Shown piece by piece: positions 1 through 8,973 of a DNA stretch of 64,000 nucleotides. Under the pieces are notes generated by a model, which was not told where the DNA came from, ran no database searches, and worked only from the letters and a program-made list of their open reading frames with translations. Position 1 is the first letter of the stretch, and each line of letters opens with the position of its first letter. This stretch comes from BOKV01 sp049289295 (GTDB lineage Bacteria; Pseudomonadota; Alphaproteobacteria; Rhizobiales; Rhizobiaceae). The position numbers and the translations under genes are program-made. The DNA lies in NCBI GenBank assembly GCA_049289295.1, contig JBATLL010000075.1:310001-374000 (forward strand), in the 5' to 3' direction.

Positions 1-40
1 CGGTATTCCCTTAACACGGTGTCCGGGTTCAAATCACGCG

Positions 41-60
41 CATTCTGCCGCGGCAGAATG
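41..60. repeat. Perfect 20-base palindrome upstream of ftsE
   Basis: CATTCTGCCGCGGCAGAATG is a perfect inverted repeat with no spacer. It ends 26 bases before the ftsE TTG start. After one mismatch two further outer pairs (38-39 with 62-63) extend it. It could be an operator or a hairpin in the ftsE leader. No T-tract follows on the + strand, so a terminator is less likely. Confidence 0.6.
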
Positions 61-86
61 GGCCCTTAGCAGCGCCGGGAAACAGC

Positions 87-746
87 TTGATCAGGTTCGA
101 AAATGTCGGTTTGCGATATGGACTGGGGCCTGAAATCCTCAGTGACCTCACCTTTTCGATCGAGCCGAATTCATTCCAGTTCCTGACGGGTCCTTCGGGC
201 GCGGGAAAAACCAGCCTCCTGCGCCTGATGCTTTTGTCGCTCAAGCCAACACGCGGCATCGTCAAGCTGTTCGGAAAGGATGCCAACCAGATCAAGCGAG
301 CAGAGATGCCCGCAATCCGGCGCAAGCTTGGCGTGGTATTTCAGGACTTCCGCCTGCTGGAGCATCTGACCACCTATGAAAATGTGGCCCTGCCGCTGCT
401 GGTGCGCGGAAAGATGGAATCGGACTATCGCAGCGATGTCACCGATCTTCTCAAGTGGGTCGGGCTGGGTCATCGCATGCATGTGCTGCCGCCCGTTCTT
501 TCCGGCGGCGAAAAGCAGCGCGCGGCCATCGCACGAGCCCTGATCGACCAGCCGTCGATACTGCTTGCCGACGAACCGACAGGCAACGTCGATCCGCCGC
601 TGGCAAGACGGCTGTTGCGGCTGTTCATCGAACTTCACCGCTCAGGCACGACGGTTGTGATAGCCACCCATGATCTCGGGCTGATGGACCAGTATGGTGC
701 GCGCCGGATCGTTCTCAATGAGGGCAGGGTACAGATATATGACTAG
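87..746 (+). CDS. ftsE: Cell division ABC-type ATPase FtsE
   Basis: The 219-residue protein is a short single-domain ABC ATPase of the FtsE family. Walker A (GPSGAGKT) is near residues 35-42, the signature LSGGEKQ near 138, and Walker B with ADEPTGNVD near 158-169. FtsE works with FtsX at the septum to control peptidoglycan hydrolases during division. The start is TTG, because the conserved N-terminus begins at this codon. The stop codon overlaps the start of ftsX (ATGACTAG), so the two are probably translationally coupled. The divergent gene or promoter upstream lies outside the window. Confidence 0.95.
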   Translation: MIRFENVGLRYGLGPEILSDLTFSIEPNSFQFLTGPSGAGKTSLLRLMLLSLKPTRGIVKLFGKDANQIKRAEMPAIRRKLGVVFQDFRLLEHLTTYENVALPLLVRGKMESDYRSDVTDLLKWVGLGHRMHVLPPVLSGGEKQRAAIARALIDQPSILLADEPTGNVDPPLARRLLRLFIELHRSGTTVVIATHDLGLMDQYGARRIVLNEGRVQIYD

Positions 747-1743
747 GAAACAGGCTGGCGACGATTCACTGACCAGGCTTGGCGAAAACGCGGAAGCTGC
801 CGACACTCAGGATGCAAGCGGACGCTTCAACCTGAAAAGTGGCAGCAACATAATTCCGCGCGACGGCATTGCCGGGCAGGCGCTGGCGGTTGTGATCGCG
901 ATCATGGCATTCCTGGCCTGTCTGGCCGCTGGTGCCCTGGCAGTTGTCAGCGATACTTCGACCAAATGGCAAAGCGACATATCGAGGGAGGTGACAGTAC
1001 AGATCCGCCCTTCGGATGATCGCGAGATGGAAGTTGCCGTGCGCGAGACCAGCAGACTGCTGCTCTCATTCGAAGGTATCGACAAGGTCACCATGCTTGA
1101 CGATGAATCGACCGCCAGATTGCTGGAGCCCTGGCTCGGCAGTGGCCTCAAGCTGGACGAACTGCCGGTTCCGCGCCTGCTGACGGTGGGCATCGCAGAA
1201 GGAACTACTCCGGACTTCGACGCGATACGTGCAGCACTTGCCAAAGCCGTGCCCGGTGCGTCGCTTGACGATCATCACGCCTGGGTGGATCGCCTGAACA
1301 GGATGGCGATCACGCTTGTAGGATTTGGTCTTGGCATTCTTGTGCTGGTCCTGACCGCAACCGTGCTGACCGTGGTCTTTGCCACCCGTGGGGCGATGGC
1401 AGGCAACAAGGCCATTGTCGACGTCCTGCATTTCGTGGGAGCGGATGCCGGTTTCATCGCGGGCGAGTTTCAGCGCCACTTTCTAGTGCTTGCGCTGCGT
1501 GGTGCGATTTCGGGCGGTTTTGCTGCCGCCATCGTTTTCGTCCTGCTCGGCTTCTGGTCCTACTGGACCATGGCTACCCCGCAAGGAGACCAGATGGCGG
1601 CGCTGTTCGGAAATTTCGCACTCGGCTGGCGCGGTTATGTCGGCATCGCCACGATCGTCCTTGTCGTTTCATTCCTGTCCGCTGCGACTTCAAGGATGAC
1701 TGTCCTTCGCCATATAGGCGGACTTGAAGCCTATAATGGCTGA
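739..1743 (+). CDS. ftsX: Cell division permease-like protein FtsX
   Basis: The 334-residue protein has a roughly 40-residue cytoplasmic N-terminus, one membrane segment near residues 45-70, a periplasmic domain, and three C-terminal membrane segments. This is the FtsX/ABC3 permease layout. It partners FtsE in the inner membrane. The ATG at 739 was chosen over an upstream in-frame start at 694 because it overlaps the ftsE stop and removes 15 residues that lie within ftsE. The size fits alphaproteobacterial FtsX, which carries a longer N-terminus than the E. coli protein. Confidence 0.93.
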   Translation: MTRKQAGDDSLTRLGENAEAADTQDASGRFNLKSGSNIIPRDGIAGQALAVVIAIMAFLACLAAGALAVVSDTSTKWQSDISREVTVQIRPSDDREMEVAVRETSRLLLSFEGIDKVTMLDDESTARLLEPWLGSGLKLDELPVPRLLTVGIAEGTTPDFDAIRAALAKAVPGASLDDHHAWVDRLNRMAITLVGFGLGILVLVLTATVLTVVFATRGAMAGNKAIVDVLHFVGADAGFIAGEFQRHFLVLALRGAISGGFAAAIVFVLLGFWSYWTMATPQGDQMAALFGNFALGWRGYVGIATIVLVVSFLSAATSRMTVLRHIGGLEAYNG

Positions 1744-1868
1744 CCTGGCGCACCAATCGCGATAAACGGCCGGATCAACAACACCACCCATGGTGGCTTG
1801 CCACAGGCGAGCCTTGATCCTTAGATAGTGTCAGGGAAAATACAGAAAGCAGGGCAAACAACCACCTG

Positions 1869-2555
1869 ATGTCAGAAGTGCACGATCCACAGGGCAAACA
1901 TTCGTCTGCTGTCGGCATGCGTCGGCTGGCGGGCCTTGCCTCTCGTGTGTTCATTCTTTCCCTGATCCTGGTCGTGTGTGCCACCCTGTCGGGTTTCTTT
2001 CAGTTCTATCGTTCCATTCAGGGGGATTCGGCTGCTATTCCGGCGATGAAGGCGGATGGTATCGTGGTACTCACGGGTGGAGCGGACCGGGTCAGTTCAG
2101 CAGTCGAGCTGCTGCGAAAGGGATATGGCAAGCGGCTATTGATAAGTGGTGCCAATCCCAAAAGCAGCCTGACCGCGATCAGGCGCTCGGTTGGCGGGGA
2201 AAACGATCTCTACACCTGTTGTGTGGATATCGACCAGGCTGCCACGGATACCTACGGGAATGCGGAAGAAACGAGCAAGTGGGTATCGCGGAACGGTTTT
2301 GATTCCCTCATCGTCGTGACCAGCAACTACCACATGCCCAGAAGCCTGGTGGAAATGCAGCGCAGCATGCCTTCCACGCAATTCGTTCCCTATCCGGTGG
2401 ACTACCAGCCGCTGGCAGGCAAGGGCTGGATATCGGATCCGATATCGCTGAAAATCGTCGCGTCGGAATATCTGAAATATCTTGCGGCTCTGGTTCGATC
2501 CGGTTTCAGCGACCGGCCCAACCAGGCATCGCTAGCAGAACTGGGAAAACTGTAG
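1869..2555 (+). CDS. YdcF/ElyC family DUF218 membrane protein
   Basis: The 228-residue protein has one N-terminal membrane anchor near residues 28-50 followed by a DUF218 domain. Visible family features are the GIVVLTGGADR segment, the LLISGANP strand and a VVTSNYHMPRS segment. DUF218 proteins such as ElyC, SanA and YdcF are linked to envelope integrity and peptidoglycan or undecaprenyl-phosphate metabolism, but the reaction is not settled. The gene follows ftsX after 125 bases and precedes plsC, an order common in Rhizobiales. A start at 1917 (MRRLAG) is also possible, since the upstream ATG has no strong ribosome-binding site. Confidence 0.85.
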   Translation: MSEVHDPQGKHSSAVGMRRLAGLASRVFILSLILVVCATLSGFFQFYRSIQGDSAAIPAMKADGIVVLTGGADRVSSAVELLRKGYGKRLLISGANPKSSLTAIRRSVGGENDLYTCCVDIDQAATDTYGNAEETSKWVSRNGFDSLIVVTSNYHMPRSLVEMQRSMPSTQFVPYPVDYQPLAGKGWISDPISLKIVASEYLKYLAALVRSGFSDRPNQASLAELGKL

Positions 2556-2643
2556 TCCGCGAAATCAACTGCGGCCTTTTCTTTTCATCGACAGTTCACT
2601 TATGAAGGTCTGACATTTCCAGTGGACCTGCACGGAGGCTCTT

Positions 2644-3423
2644 TTGCTTTTCATCCGCTCTCTCCTGTTCAACGTGGCCTTCTATCTGTCGACGGCGTTC
2701 CAGCTGGTGTTCTGGCTCCCGGTGTTTTTCTTCATTCCCCGTCACCTTGGATGGAAAGTGGTGAGGCTTTGGGGAAAGATCTGTCTCTGGCTGCAGCATT
2801 TCTTCATTGGATCGACATTCGAGTTTCGCGGTACCCACAACATTCCTGGCAAGCGCCATTTCATCGTGGCGGCCAAGCATCAGTCATCGTGGGAGACCTA
2901 CACGATCCTGCTGCACCTCGATGATCCCAGCTACATCCTCAAGCGCGAATTGATGTTCATTCCGCTGTTCGGCTGGTTCATGGCGAAAATGAACGTTGTG
3001 CCGGTGATCCGGGGCAAGAAGGGCGTGGCGCTGGCAGCCATGACCAAGGCAGCCCAGAAACAATATGATGAAGGCCGGGAAATCATCATCTATCCGGAAG
3101 GAACGCGGAAGGCAGCAGGCGCAAAGCCGGATTACAAATATGGTGTGTCGCACCTTTACGAGGCGCTGAACGCAACCATCCTTCCTGTCGCGCTCAATTC
3201 CGGGCTTTTCTGGCCGCGTCAGTCGTTCATCCGCCATCCCGGCCATATAGTGATGGAGTTTCTTCCACTCATCGAGCCTGGCCTGTCAAAGGAGGAATTT
3301 GCCGCTGAACTTGAAAGGAGAATCGAGACGGCAACCGACAATCTGATCCGCGAGACGGCTGCATCGCCAAACCCGCCGCCGTTGGCAGTCAAGCTGTCGC
3401 GAAGGATGCAGGCATCTACGTAA
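2644..3423 (+). CDS. plsC: 1-acyl-sn-glycerol-3-phosphate acyltransferase (PlsC family)
   Basis: The 259-residue protein transfers an acyl chain to lysophosphatidic acid in membrane lipid synthesis. It has an N-terminal hydrophobic segment, the acyltransferase block I KHQSSWET (His79 and Glu84, where many family members have Asp) and block III YPEGTR near residues 150-155. The start is TTG at 2644, five bases after a GGAGG at 2634-2638. The 3' end overlaps the convergent chaC gene by 8 bases. Confidence 0.9.
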   Translation: MLFIRSLLFNVAFYLSTAFQLVFWLPVFFFIPRHLGWKVVRLWGKICLWLQHFFIGSTFEFRGTHNIPGKRHFIVAAKHQSSWETYTILLHLDDPSYILKRELMFIPLFGWFMAKMNVVPVIRGKKGVALAAMTKAAQKQYDEGREIIIYPEGTRKAAGAKPDYKYGVSHLYEALNATILPVALNSGLFWPRQSFIRHPGHIVMEFLPLIEPGLSKEEFAAELERRIETATDNLIRETAASPNPPPLAVKLSRRMQAST

Positions 3424-3931
3424 TGTGCCTGAGCACCGCTTCCAGATGCGGGTCCGAAATGCCTTCCTGACGCAGATGGGTAACCGTGCTCATGACATAG
3501 TCGATGTTGCGGCCGGACTTGCCTTCCCGCTCGAGAACGATGGCAGCAATTTCGGCATCGTGGAGTTTTCCCGCAAACTGGGGATGGTGGCGGTCCGCGA
3601 CATAGACGAGAGCTGAAGCGCTGCCGCCTTCATCGAAATGGACCTTGCGCCAGGTTTCCACATAGACCCGGGTTACAAGTTCCCGCTCGCGCAGATAGGC
3701 AATCGTCTTTTCCCTGTCTGCTTCCGCTACGCGGAAGGCCCGCCCGCGGCATGAGCCGCCAGGTGCCAGGCCAAGCACCAGTCCGGGATTTTCCTGCGTA
3801 CCGCGATGCACCCATGAACGGATGCAAAGTGCGCGGTGAAATCCGTGTATGCGGGCCGACCTGTCTTCGATTGTGTCAAAGCCGGGATTCCACATCAGTG
3901 ATCCATAGCCAAAAACCCAGAAATCCCGCAT
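3416..3931 (-). CDS. chaC: Glutathione-specific gamma-glutamylcyclotransferase (ChaC family)
   Basis: The 171-residue protein shows the N-terminal VFGYGSLMW motif that binds the gamma-glutamyl group, and the later AYLRERE segment, in the region where ChaC proteins carry their catalytic glutamate. ChaC enzymes cleave glutathione to 5-oxoproline and Cys-Gly in the cytoplasm. The length is typical of the short ChaC group. The gene is convergent with plsC and shares its last 8 bases with it, an arrangement often seen in Rhizobiales. Confidence 0.88.
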   Translation of the reverse strand: MRDFWVFGYGSLMWNPGFDTIEDRSARIHGFHRALCIRSWVHRGTQENPGLVLGLAPGGSCRGRAFRVAEADREKTIAYLRERELVTRVYVETWRKVHFDEGGSASALVYVADRHHPQFAGKLHDAEIAAIVLEREGKSGRNIDYVMSTVTHLRQEGISDPHLEAVLRHIT

Positions 3932-4016
3932 ATGTGCGCACCTGCTCCGTCAACAGGCTGATTCCTATCATGCTGGCGGCTGTTCGCAATGTTCCGGTGT
4001 CAAAGCTGCAGGAAAG

Positions 4017-5018
4017 ATGATGCGCGCGATCCTGATATTTCTGGCTGTAGCCGTGCTTGCCGCCATTGGCTGGGTGGCCGGGTGGAACTATCTGGCGCGG
4101 CAAATTGACGATACCCTGTCCGCTCAGATCGCAGGGCTGAATGACCGTGGCCTGGAAGTTGCCTGCGCAGAACGCGCATTGTCCGGTTTTCCCTTCAGAC
4201 TGTCACTTGGATGCAAGTCCACGGGCCTTTTCCTTGTTCGCGATGGTGTTGACATGCAAGCGGGTGCGTTTCGCTCAGCCGCGCAGTTCTACAATCCCGG
4301 ACATGCCGTTTTCGAACTGGACGGACCCGCCGACATCCGGCAGATCGGTGGCGACCAGGTTCAGGCGAACTGGACAAATTTCCGTGGCAGCATCCGCGCT
4401 GGCCTCAATGGCCTGGCCAGGCTTTCGGTCCAGTCGCGTTCCCTTTCGCTTGGCTATTCGGGTCAGGGCACCAATGCGCCACCCCTTCTTGCCGACCTGC
4501 TGGAATTTCACGTCATGCCCGTGTCACAGGACGGCAAGGAAGGAGACCTTGCCGTTGCCGTGACGGCCACCGGCCTTAAGATCGAGATTTCGACCTTGCC
4601 ACAAATTCCGTTGCTGGATGGCGCAGGTGATGTCGCGCTCGATGGCGGTGAAAGGCTTCTGGCCGCTGGCCCTGCCTTGATGCGGGAAATCCGCGCGCGA
4701 GGGGTGAGCGGGAACATTCGTAACCTGAGACTGTCCGCCGAGACGGGTGCAAACCTGACGGCTTCCGGCCCGTTCTCGGTCGGGACGGACGGGAAATTGT
4801 CAGCAGAGCTTCAGCTGGAGGCTGGCAAACTGGGCCTGCTTGCCCAGGTGGTGCGCCAATCCTCGCTGGACACCGGCTTGTCGGAAACCCTGGCTTCTGC
4901 CCTGGAACTGCTTTTTCCCGACAGTGCGCCGGACAACAAGAAGATCGTGATCAACATCGACAAGGGAATGATTCGTGCAGGCTTCATTCCACTCGGCGAA
5001 CTGGCGCCGCTGTTCTGA
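4017..5018 (+). CDS. DUF2125 domain-containing protein
   Basis: The 333-residue protein has an N-terminal membrane or signal segment (residues 3-22, ending near GWVAGWNYLARQ) followed by a beta-rich region with conserved CAERALSGFPFRLSLGC spacing, as in the DUF2125 family. The function of the family is unknown; an envelope location is likely. The start may be either of two adjacent ATG codons (4017 or 4020); GGAAAG lies just upstream. The gene is divergent from chaC and ends three bases before the convergent tyrC gene. Confidence 0.85.
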   Translation: MMRAILIFLAVAVLAAIGWVAGWNYLARQIDDTLSAQIAGLNDRGLEVACAERALSGFPFRLSLGCKSTGLFLVRDGVDMQAGAFRSAAQFYNPGHAVFELDGPADIRQIGGDQVQANWTNFRGSIRAGLNGLARLSVQSRSLSLGYSGQGTNAPPLLADLLEFHVMPVSQDGKEGDLAVAVTATGLKIEISTLPQIPLLDGAGDVALDGGERLLAAGPALMREIRARGVSGNIRNLRLSAETGANLTASGPFSVGTDGKLSAELQLEAGKLGLLAQVVRQSSLDTGLSETLASALELLFPDSAPDNKKIVINIDKGMIRAGFIPLGELAPLF

Positions 5019-5021
5019 AGC

Positions 5022-5951
5022 TCAAGGCTTTGTGTTGTCGGAATCCCTGCCAAAGTTTGGAGTGGAGGATTCCTGGCCGATTTCGATAATCGAGCGGCGG
5101 ATTGCCCGCGTCCGGGTGAACAGGTCAAACAGTGCCTGCCCATCTCCCCATCGAATTGAACGCTGAAGCGCGCTGAGATCCTCCGAGAAACGTCCGAGTG
5201 TTTCGAGAACCGCGTCCTTGTTGTGCAGGAACACATCCCGCCACATGGTCGGGTCCGAAGCGGCAATGCGAGTGAAATCACGGAACCCGCCGGCCGAGAA
5301 CTTGATGACTTCAGACTGTGTAACGCTTTCAAGGTCGGCTGCGGTGCCGACGATATTGTAGGCGATGAGGTGCGGTATGTGGGACGTGATGGCCAGCACC
5401 AGATCGTGATGCTCCGGCGTCATCACTTCGACATTGGAACCGCAGGCCTCCCAGAAACGCCTGGTCGTATCGACCGCAGCCTGGGAAGTGGACGGTACGG
5501 GTGTCAGAATGCACCACCGGTTTTCGAACAGCGCTGCGAAACCCGCATCCGGGCCTGAATATTCCGTCCCGGCGACGGGATGGGCTGGAACCAGGTGAAC
5601 CCCTTCGGGAATGTGAGGCTGAATCTGATTGACCACCGAGCCCTTGACCGACCCGACATCGGAGAGGATGGCGCCGGGTTTCAGGCTGGACGCGATTTCC
5701 TCCGCGATTTTCCCAACCACACCAACCGGCGTACAAAGAATCACGAGATCGCTGTCTCGGGCGGCCTGCGCGGCAGACTGGTGATAGCTGTCGCCAAGCC
5801 CCAGTTCCCTGGCGCGTTCGAGCGTTTCAGCACTCCTGCTTGAAATGGCAATGCGGTCAGCGAGCTTCTCTCGCGCAATCACGCGCGCAAGCGAGGAGCC
5901 GATCAGGCCAATACCGATAAGGGCTACCTGCCCGAAATGAGTTTGATCCAT
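5022..5951 (-). CDS. tyrC: Prephenate/arogenate dehydrogenase
   Basis: The 309-residue enzyme oxidatively decarboxylates prephenate and/or arogenate in tyrosine synthesis. The NAD(P)-binding motif IGIGLIGSS is at residues 11-19, and further conserved blocks include DVGSVKG, VPAHPVAGTEYSGP and ITSHIPHL. The open frame extends back into hisC, but the ATG at 5951 is the true start: it begins the conserved fold and overlaps the hisC stop (TGATG). No chorismate mutase domain is present. The pairing with hisC suggests cyclohexadienyl-type specificity, which the sequence alone cannot fix. Confidence 0.92.
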   Translation of the reverse strand: MDQTHFGQVALIGIGLIGSSLARVIAREKLADRIAISSRSAETLERARELGLGDSYHQSAAQAARDSDLVILCTPVGVVGKIAEEIASSLKPGAILSDVGSVKGSVVNQIQPHIPEGVHLVPAHPVAGTEYSGPDAGFAALFENRWCILTPVPSTSQAAVDTTRRFWEACGSNVEVMTPEHHDLVLAITSHIPHLIAYNIVGTAADLESVTQSEVIKFSAGGFRDFTRIAASDPTMWRDVFLHNKDAVLETLGRFSEDLSALQRSIRWGDGQALFDLFTRTRAIRRSIIEIGQESSTPNFGRDSDNTKP

Positions 5952-7057
5952 CAGGATTTTCCAAGGAACTCCGCCAGGGCCGCCGCAACACCCTCGTTTG
6001 CTTCCTGGCTGCCGATGGTCATGCGAAGGGCGTCTGGCAGTCCGTATGCGCCAACAGCCCGCAGAACAAAACCCCTTTCGACCAGAAAAGCGTCCGCTAG
6101 GGCTGCCGTGTGATGGCCATCCGATGGAAAATGGATCAGGATGAAATTGCCAACCGAGGGCGTTACCGAAAGGCCAAGCCTGGACAGCTCGGCAGTCATC
6201 CACGAAACCCAATGCTCGTTGTGCAGTACCGATTTGTCGACATGGGCGCGATCTTCGATCGCCGCGGCTCCCGCTGCTATGGCCATCGAATTCATGTTGA
6301 ATGGGCCACGCACCCTGTTCAGGACATCGACGATGTGCGCCGGCGCGTAACACCAGCCCACACGCAGTGCTGCAAGCCCGTGGATCTTGGAAAAAGTCCT
6401 GGTCATCACGACATTGCTGGAGGATGAAACAAGTTCAATTCCAGCCTCATAGTCGTTGCGCCTGACATATTCGGCATAGGCGGCATCAAGGACCAGAAGC
6501 ACGTTGGCAGGCAATGTTTCCTGCAAACGCCGGACCTCAGCAATTGGCAGATAGGTGCCAGTCGGATTGTTCGGATTGGCGAGAAAGACAATGCGGGTGC
6601 GTTCGCTGACTGCCCCAAGGATCGCATCGACGTTGGCGCAAAGGCTGGTCTCTCCAACCACGACGGGCCGTGCACCTGCTGCCAGTGTGGCGATTCGGTA
6701 TACGAGAAAGCCGTGCTCGGTGAAGATCGCCTCATCGCCGGGCGCAAGGTAGGAAGTGGCGATCAGGTGAAGCAGTTCATCGGAGCCGTTACCGCAAACA
6801 ATGTTATCCGGATTCAGACCATGTGCGCGGGCGATGGCCTGCCTGAGAGCGAAGGCAGAACCATCGGGATAATCCTCAAGCTTGTCGGTTGCATCGCGAC
6901 AGGCCTTCACCGCTGACGGGCTTGGGCCCATGGGCGTCTCGTTGGACGACAGCTTGTACAGTTTCACGCCGGGAGCAGCTTTGCTCCGGCCGGGAACATA
7001 CATGGCAATGTCCATGACGCCAGGTCTTGGAACGGGACGATCTGAATTGGCGCCCAT
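5951..7057 (-). CDS. hisC: Histidinol-phosphate aminotransferase family protein
   Basis: The 368-residue PLP enzyme (fold type I) has the substrate region KLSSNETPMGPS, the LDAAYAEY block and the lysine motif RTFSKIHGLAALRVGW that forms the Schiff base. HisC-type enzymes act on histidinol phosphate, and paralogues beside tyrA genes also transaminate aromatic keto acids. The start at 7057 has GGAGAG seven bases upstream; an ATG at 7072 would add five residues. The gene forms a tight operon with tyrC (1-base overlap), so an aromatic amino acid role is plausible. Confidence 0.9.
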   Translation of the reverse strand: MGANSDRPVPRPGVMDIAMYVPGRSKAAPGVKLYKLSSNETPMGPSPSAVKACRDATDKLEDYPDGSAFALRQAIARAHGLNPDNIVCGNGSDELLHLIATSYLAPGDEAIFTEHGFLVYRIATLAAGARPVVVGETSLCANVDAILGAVSERTRIVFLANPNNPTGTYLPIAEVRRLQETLPANVLLVLDAAYAEYVRRNDYEAGIELVSSSSNVVMTRTFSKIHGLAALRVGWCYAPAHIVDVLNRVRGPFNMNSMAIAAGAAAIEDRAHVDKSVLHNEHWVSWMTAELSRLGLSVTPSVGNFILIHFPSDGHHTAALADAFLVERGFVLRAVGAYGLPDALRMTIGSQEANEGVAAALAEFLGKS

Positions 7058-7145
7058 GATGGGTCTCTCCATGCTTGTGCAAGTGCGGCCACAGGCTGGC
7101 CAGCGGCAGTTCTAGTGCAACTGCGAACCAAAGAAAAGTTCAGTC

Positions 7146-7982
7146 TCAGTCGATGGTTCGCCGCGATGTTCTGCTGCTTCCCTGCGGAACAAGAACGGGA
7201 ATGATCGAGCGCCTGCCAGCGCGCGCGGTTGCAGGAAGACCCTGGTACAGGCGCTTGGTCGCTTCGACCAGTATGACACCGGGAAAGATTGGCCAGATAC
7301 CGCGGCCAAACCGGTCGAGTGAAGCGTAAAATCGAAGCACTGAACGCCGTCGCGTGGGTGGGAAGTGCAAGGCGTCCGACCAGGCGACCGGGGTCAGGAG
7401 CGCTTCGCGCAACAACAGGGATAGCTGACTTCGGCTGTAGGGACGGCCAAAGCCGAAAGGCGTGTGTTCAAAGCGAGCCCAAAGGCCCCGCCGGTTCGGA
7501 ACGGCAATCAGCAGGCGTCCGCCAGGGGCCAGAACGCGCCACGCCTCCTTCAGTGTCTCGGCGGGGCTTTCAGCGTGCTCCAGAAGGTGAACCATCAAAA
7601 GCCGGTCAACGCAGGAATCAGGCAGCGGCAACTGGTCATCATGGACGATGGCTGTGGCAGACGCTTCGCCGACGGGCCATTCGACGGCACCCTGGCTTGC
7701 AGGCATCAGCGCAAGGGTGCGTTCCGTGTCTGATCTGAAACGGTCCAGCCAAGGGACGCAGTAACCAAGTCCGACAAACCTCTCACCCGGCATTCCTGAC
7801 CAGATGGAAGAAAGCGCTACCGTCATGGACCGGCTAGCCACCCGCCCCAGTGGGCTGGCGTAGAATTCGCGCAGATCTACCACATCAACATACAAGAGCC
7901 GTTCTCCATCAAATGCCTGCGCAGATTGTCCATCAGAAGGATGCACCGCAAAGACGGCGATCTGCATCGCCAGAGCTTTCAA
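7146..7982 (-). CDS. Class I SAM-dependent methyltransferase
   Basis: The 278-residue protein has a methyltransferase-11-like core: the DQLPLPDSCVDRLLMVHLLEH segment, then EAWRVLAPGGRLLIAVPNRRG. The first glycine-rich SAM motif is degenerate (FVGLGYCVPWLDRF). The C-terminal region is Arg-rich. The substrate is unknown. It starts at TTG 7982 or ATG 7967. It is divergent from gloB, a pairing that recurs in Rhizobiales. The shared intergenic region (7983-8173) holds a palindrome at 8052-8068. Confidence 0.8.
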   Translation of the reverse strand: MKALAMQIAVFAVHPSDGQSAQAFDGERLLYVDVVDLREFYASPLGRVASRSMTVALSSIWSGMPGERFVGLGYCVPWLDRFRSDTERTLALMPASQGAVEWPVGEASATAIVHDDQLPLPDSCVDRLLMVHLLEHAESPAETLKEAWRVLAPGGRLLIAVPNRRGLWARFEHTPFGFGRPYSRSQLSLLLREALLTPVAWSDALHFPPTRRRSVLRFYASLDRFGRGIWPIFPGVILVEATKRLYQGLPATARAGRRSIIPVLVPQGSSRTSRRTID

Positions 7983-8051
7983 CCGAAGGCGTTTTACAAG
8001 CTTTTCCTCGCCTATCTTTTCATATCAGGCGCCATTTGGCGTTAAACAATG

Positions 8052-8068
8052 GGTCCTGATCCAGGACC
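8052..8068. promoter_or_regulatory. Palindrome in the methyltransferase/gloB divergent promoter region
   Basis: GGTCCTG-ATC-CAGGACC is a perfect 7-3-7 inverted repeat. It lies about 105 bases before the gloB ATG and 70 bases before the divergent methyltransferase start. The position suits a regulator-binding site shared by both genes. The regulator is not identifiable from the sequence. Confidence 0.4.
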
Positions 8069-8173
8069 ATGCAAGTGTGGCAGGCATTGCCCCAACGCTG
8101 TGCGCTTTAAGCCATTCAGGGCTGGCCATCGAGGGGTGAGGCAATTATGTTGCCGCAAAAAGGAGAAAGCCAC

Positions 8174-8941
8174 ATGAATTCATCCGCGCGGTTTCATCAG
8201 TTTCCCTGTCTGGACGACAATTATGGGGTACTCGTCAACAATCCGGAAAGTGGAGAAACGATCGCGGTTGATGCACCAGATGGCGCAGCTGTTCTGGAGG
8301 CTGCTCACTCCCAGGGTTGGAAAATAACGCATCTGCTGATCACCCATCACCATGGCGACCATATCCAGGGCCTGGCGGAAGTGAAGGGCAGCACTGGCTG
8401 CCAGGTAATCGGGCCTGCCAATCCGGCAATTTCGGGGATCGACAAGACGGTGGCGGACGGCGATCGATTGACGGTAGCGGGCTTCACGGTCGAAGTCATT
8501 GCCACGCCGGGTCATACGCTTGACATGCTCAATTTCCATTTCCCGCAACTGGAAACCGTCTTCACGGGTGACACGCTGTTTGCGATGGGGTGTGGCCGGG
8601 TCTTCGAAGGTACCAACGAGATGATGTGGGCTTCGCTCGAGAAACTGACTAAGCTTCCGCCACAGACCAGCATCTATTGCGGCCATGAATACACGCTTTC
8701 CAATGCCCGTTTCTCACTCACCGTGGATGGGACGAACAGCGATCTGCAGGCGCGCCTGAAGGAAGTCGAGGCGATGCGGGCAAAGGGCATGCCAACCATT
8801 CCGACAAGCCTTGCCCTGGAACTGAAGACCAATCCGTTCCTGCGCGCGGCCGATCCGGCGATCAGGGCAAATCTTGGAATGGCAAACGCGACGAACGGTG
8901 AAGTCTTTGCTGAAATCCGCGAGCGGAAGAATCGCGGATAG
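8174..8941 (+). CDS. gloB: Hydroxyacylglutathione hydrolase (glyoxalase II)
   Basis: The 255-residue metallo-beta-lactamase-fold enzyme hydrolyses S-lactoylglutathione to lactate and glutathione. The binuclear metal motif THHHGDH is at residues 57-63, with further ligands in ATPGHTLD, FTGDTLF and IYCGHEYT. The C-terminal glutathione-binding half ends at the usual length. The start at 8174 was chosen over an in-frame ATG at 8147 because AAGGAG lies eight bases upstream of it and the protein then begins like other GloB proteins. Confidence 0.95.
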   Translation: MNSSARFHQFPCLDDNYGVLVNNPESGETIAVDAPDGAAVLEAAHSQGWKITHLLITHHHGDHIQGLAEVKGSTGCQVIGPANPAISGIDKTVADGDRLTVAGFTVEVIATPGHTLDMLNFHFPQLETVFTGDTLFAMGCGRVFEGTNEMMWASLEKLTKLPPQTSIYCGHEYTLSNARFSLTVDGTNSDLQARLKEVEAMRAKGMPTIPTSLALELKTNPFLRAADPAIRANLGMANATNGEVFAEIRERKNRG

Positions 8942-8973
8942 TCTGCCATCTCACGCCGGATCTTGAAACAGCT

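Noticed and set aside
20..45. GGTTCAAATC-like T-arm sequence that might be the end of a tRNA
   Set aside because: The flanking bases do not form the T-stem or an acceptor stem.
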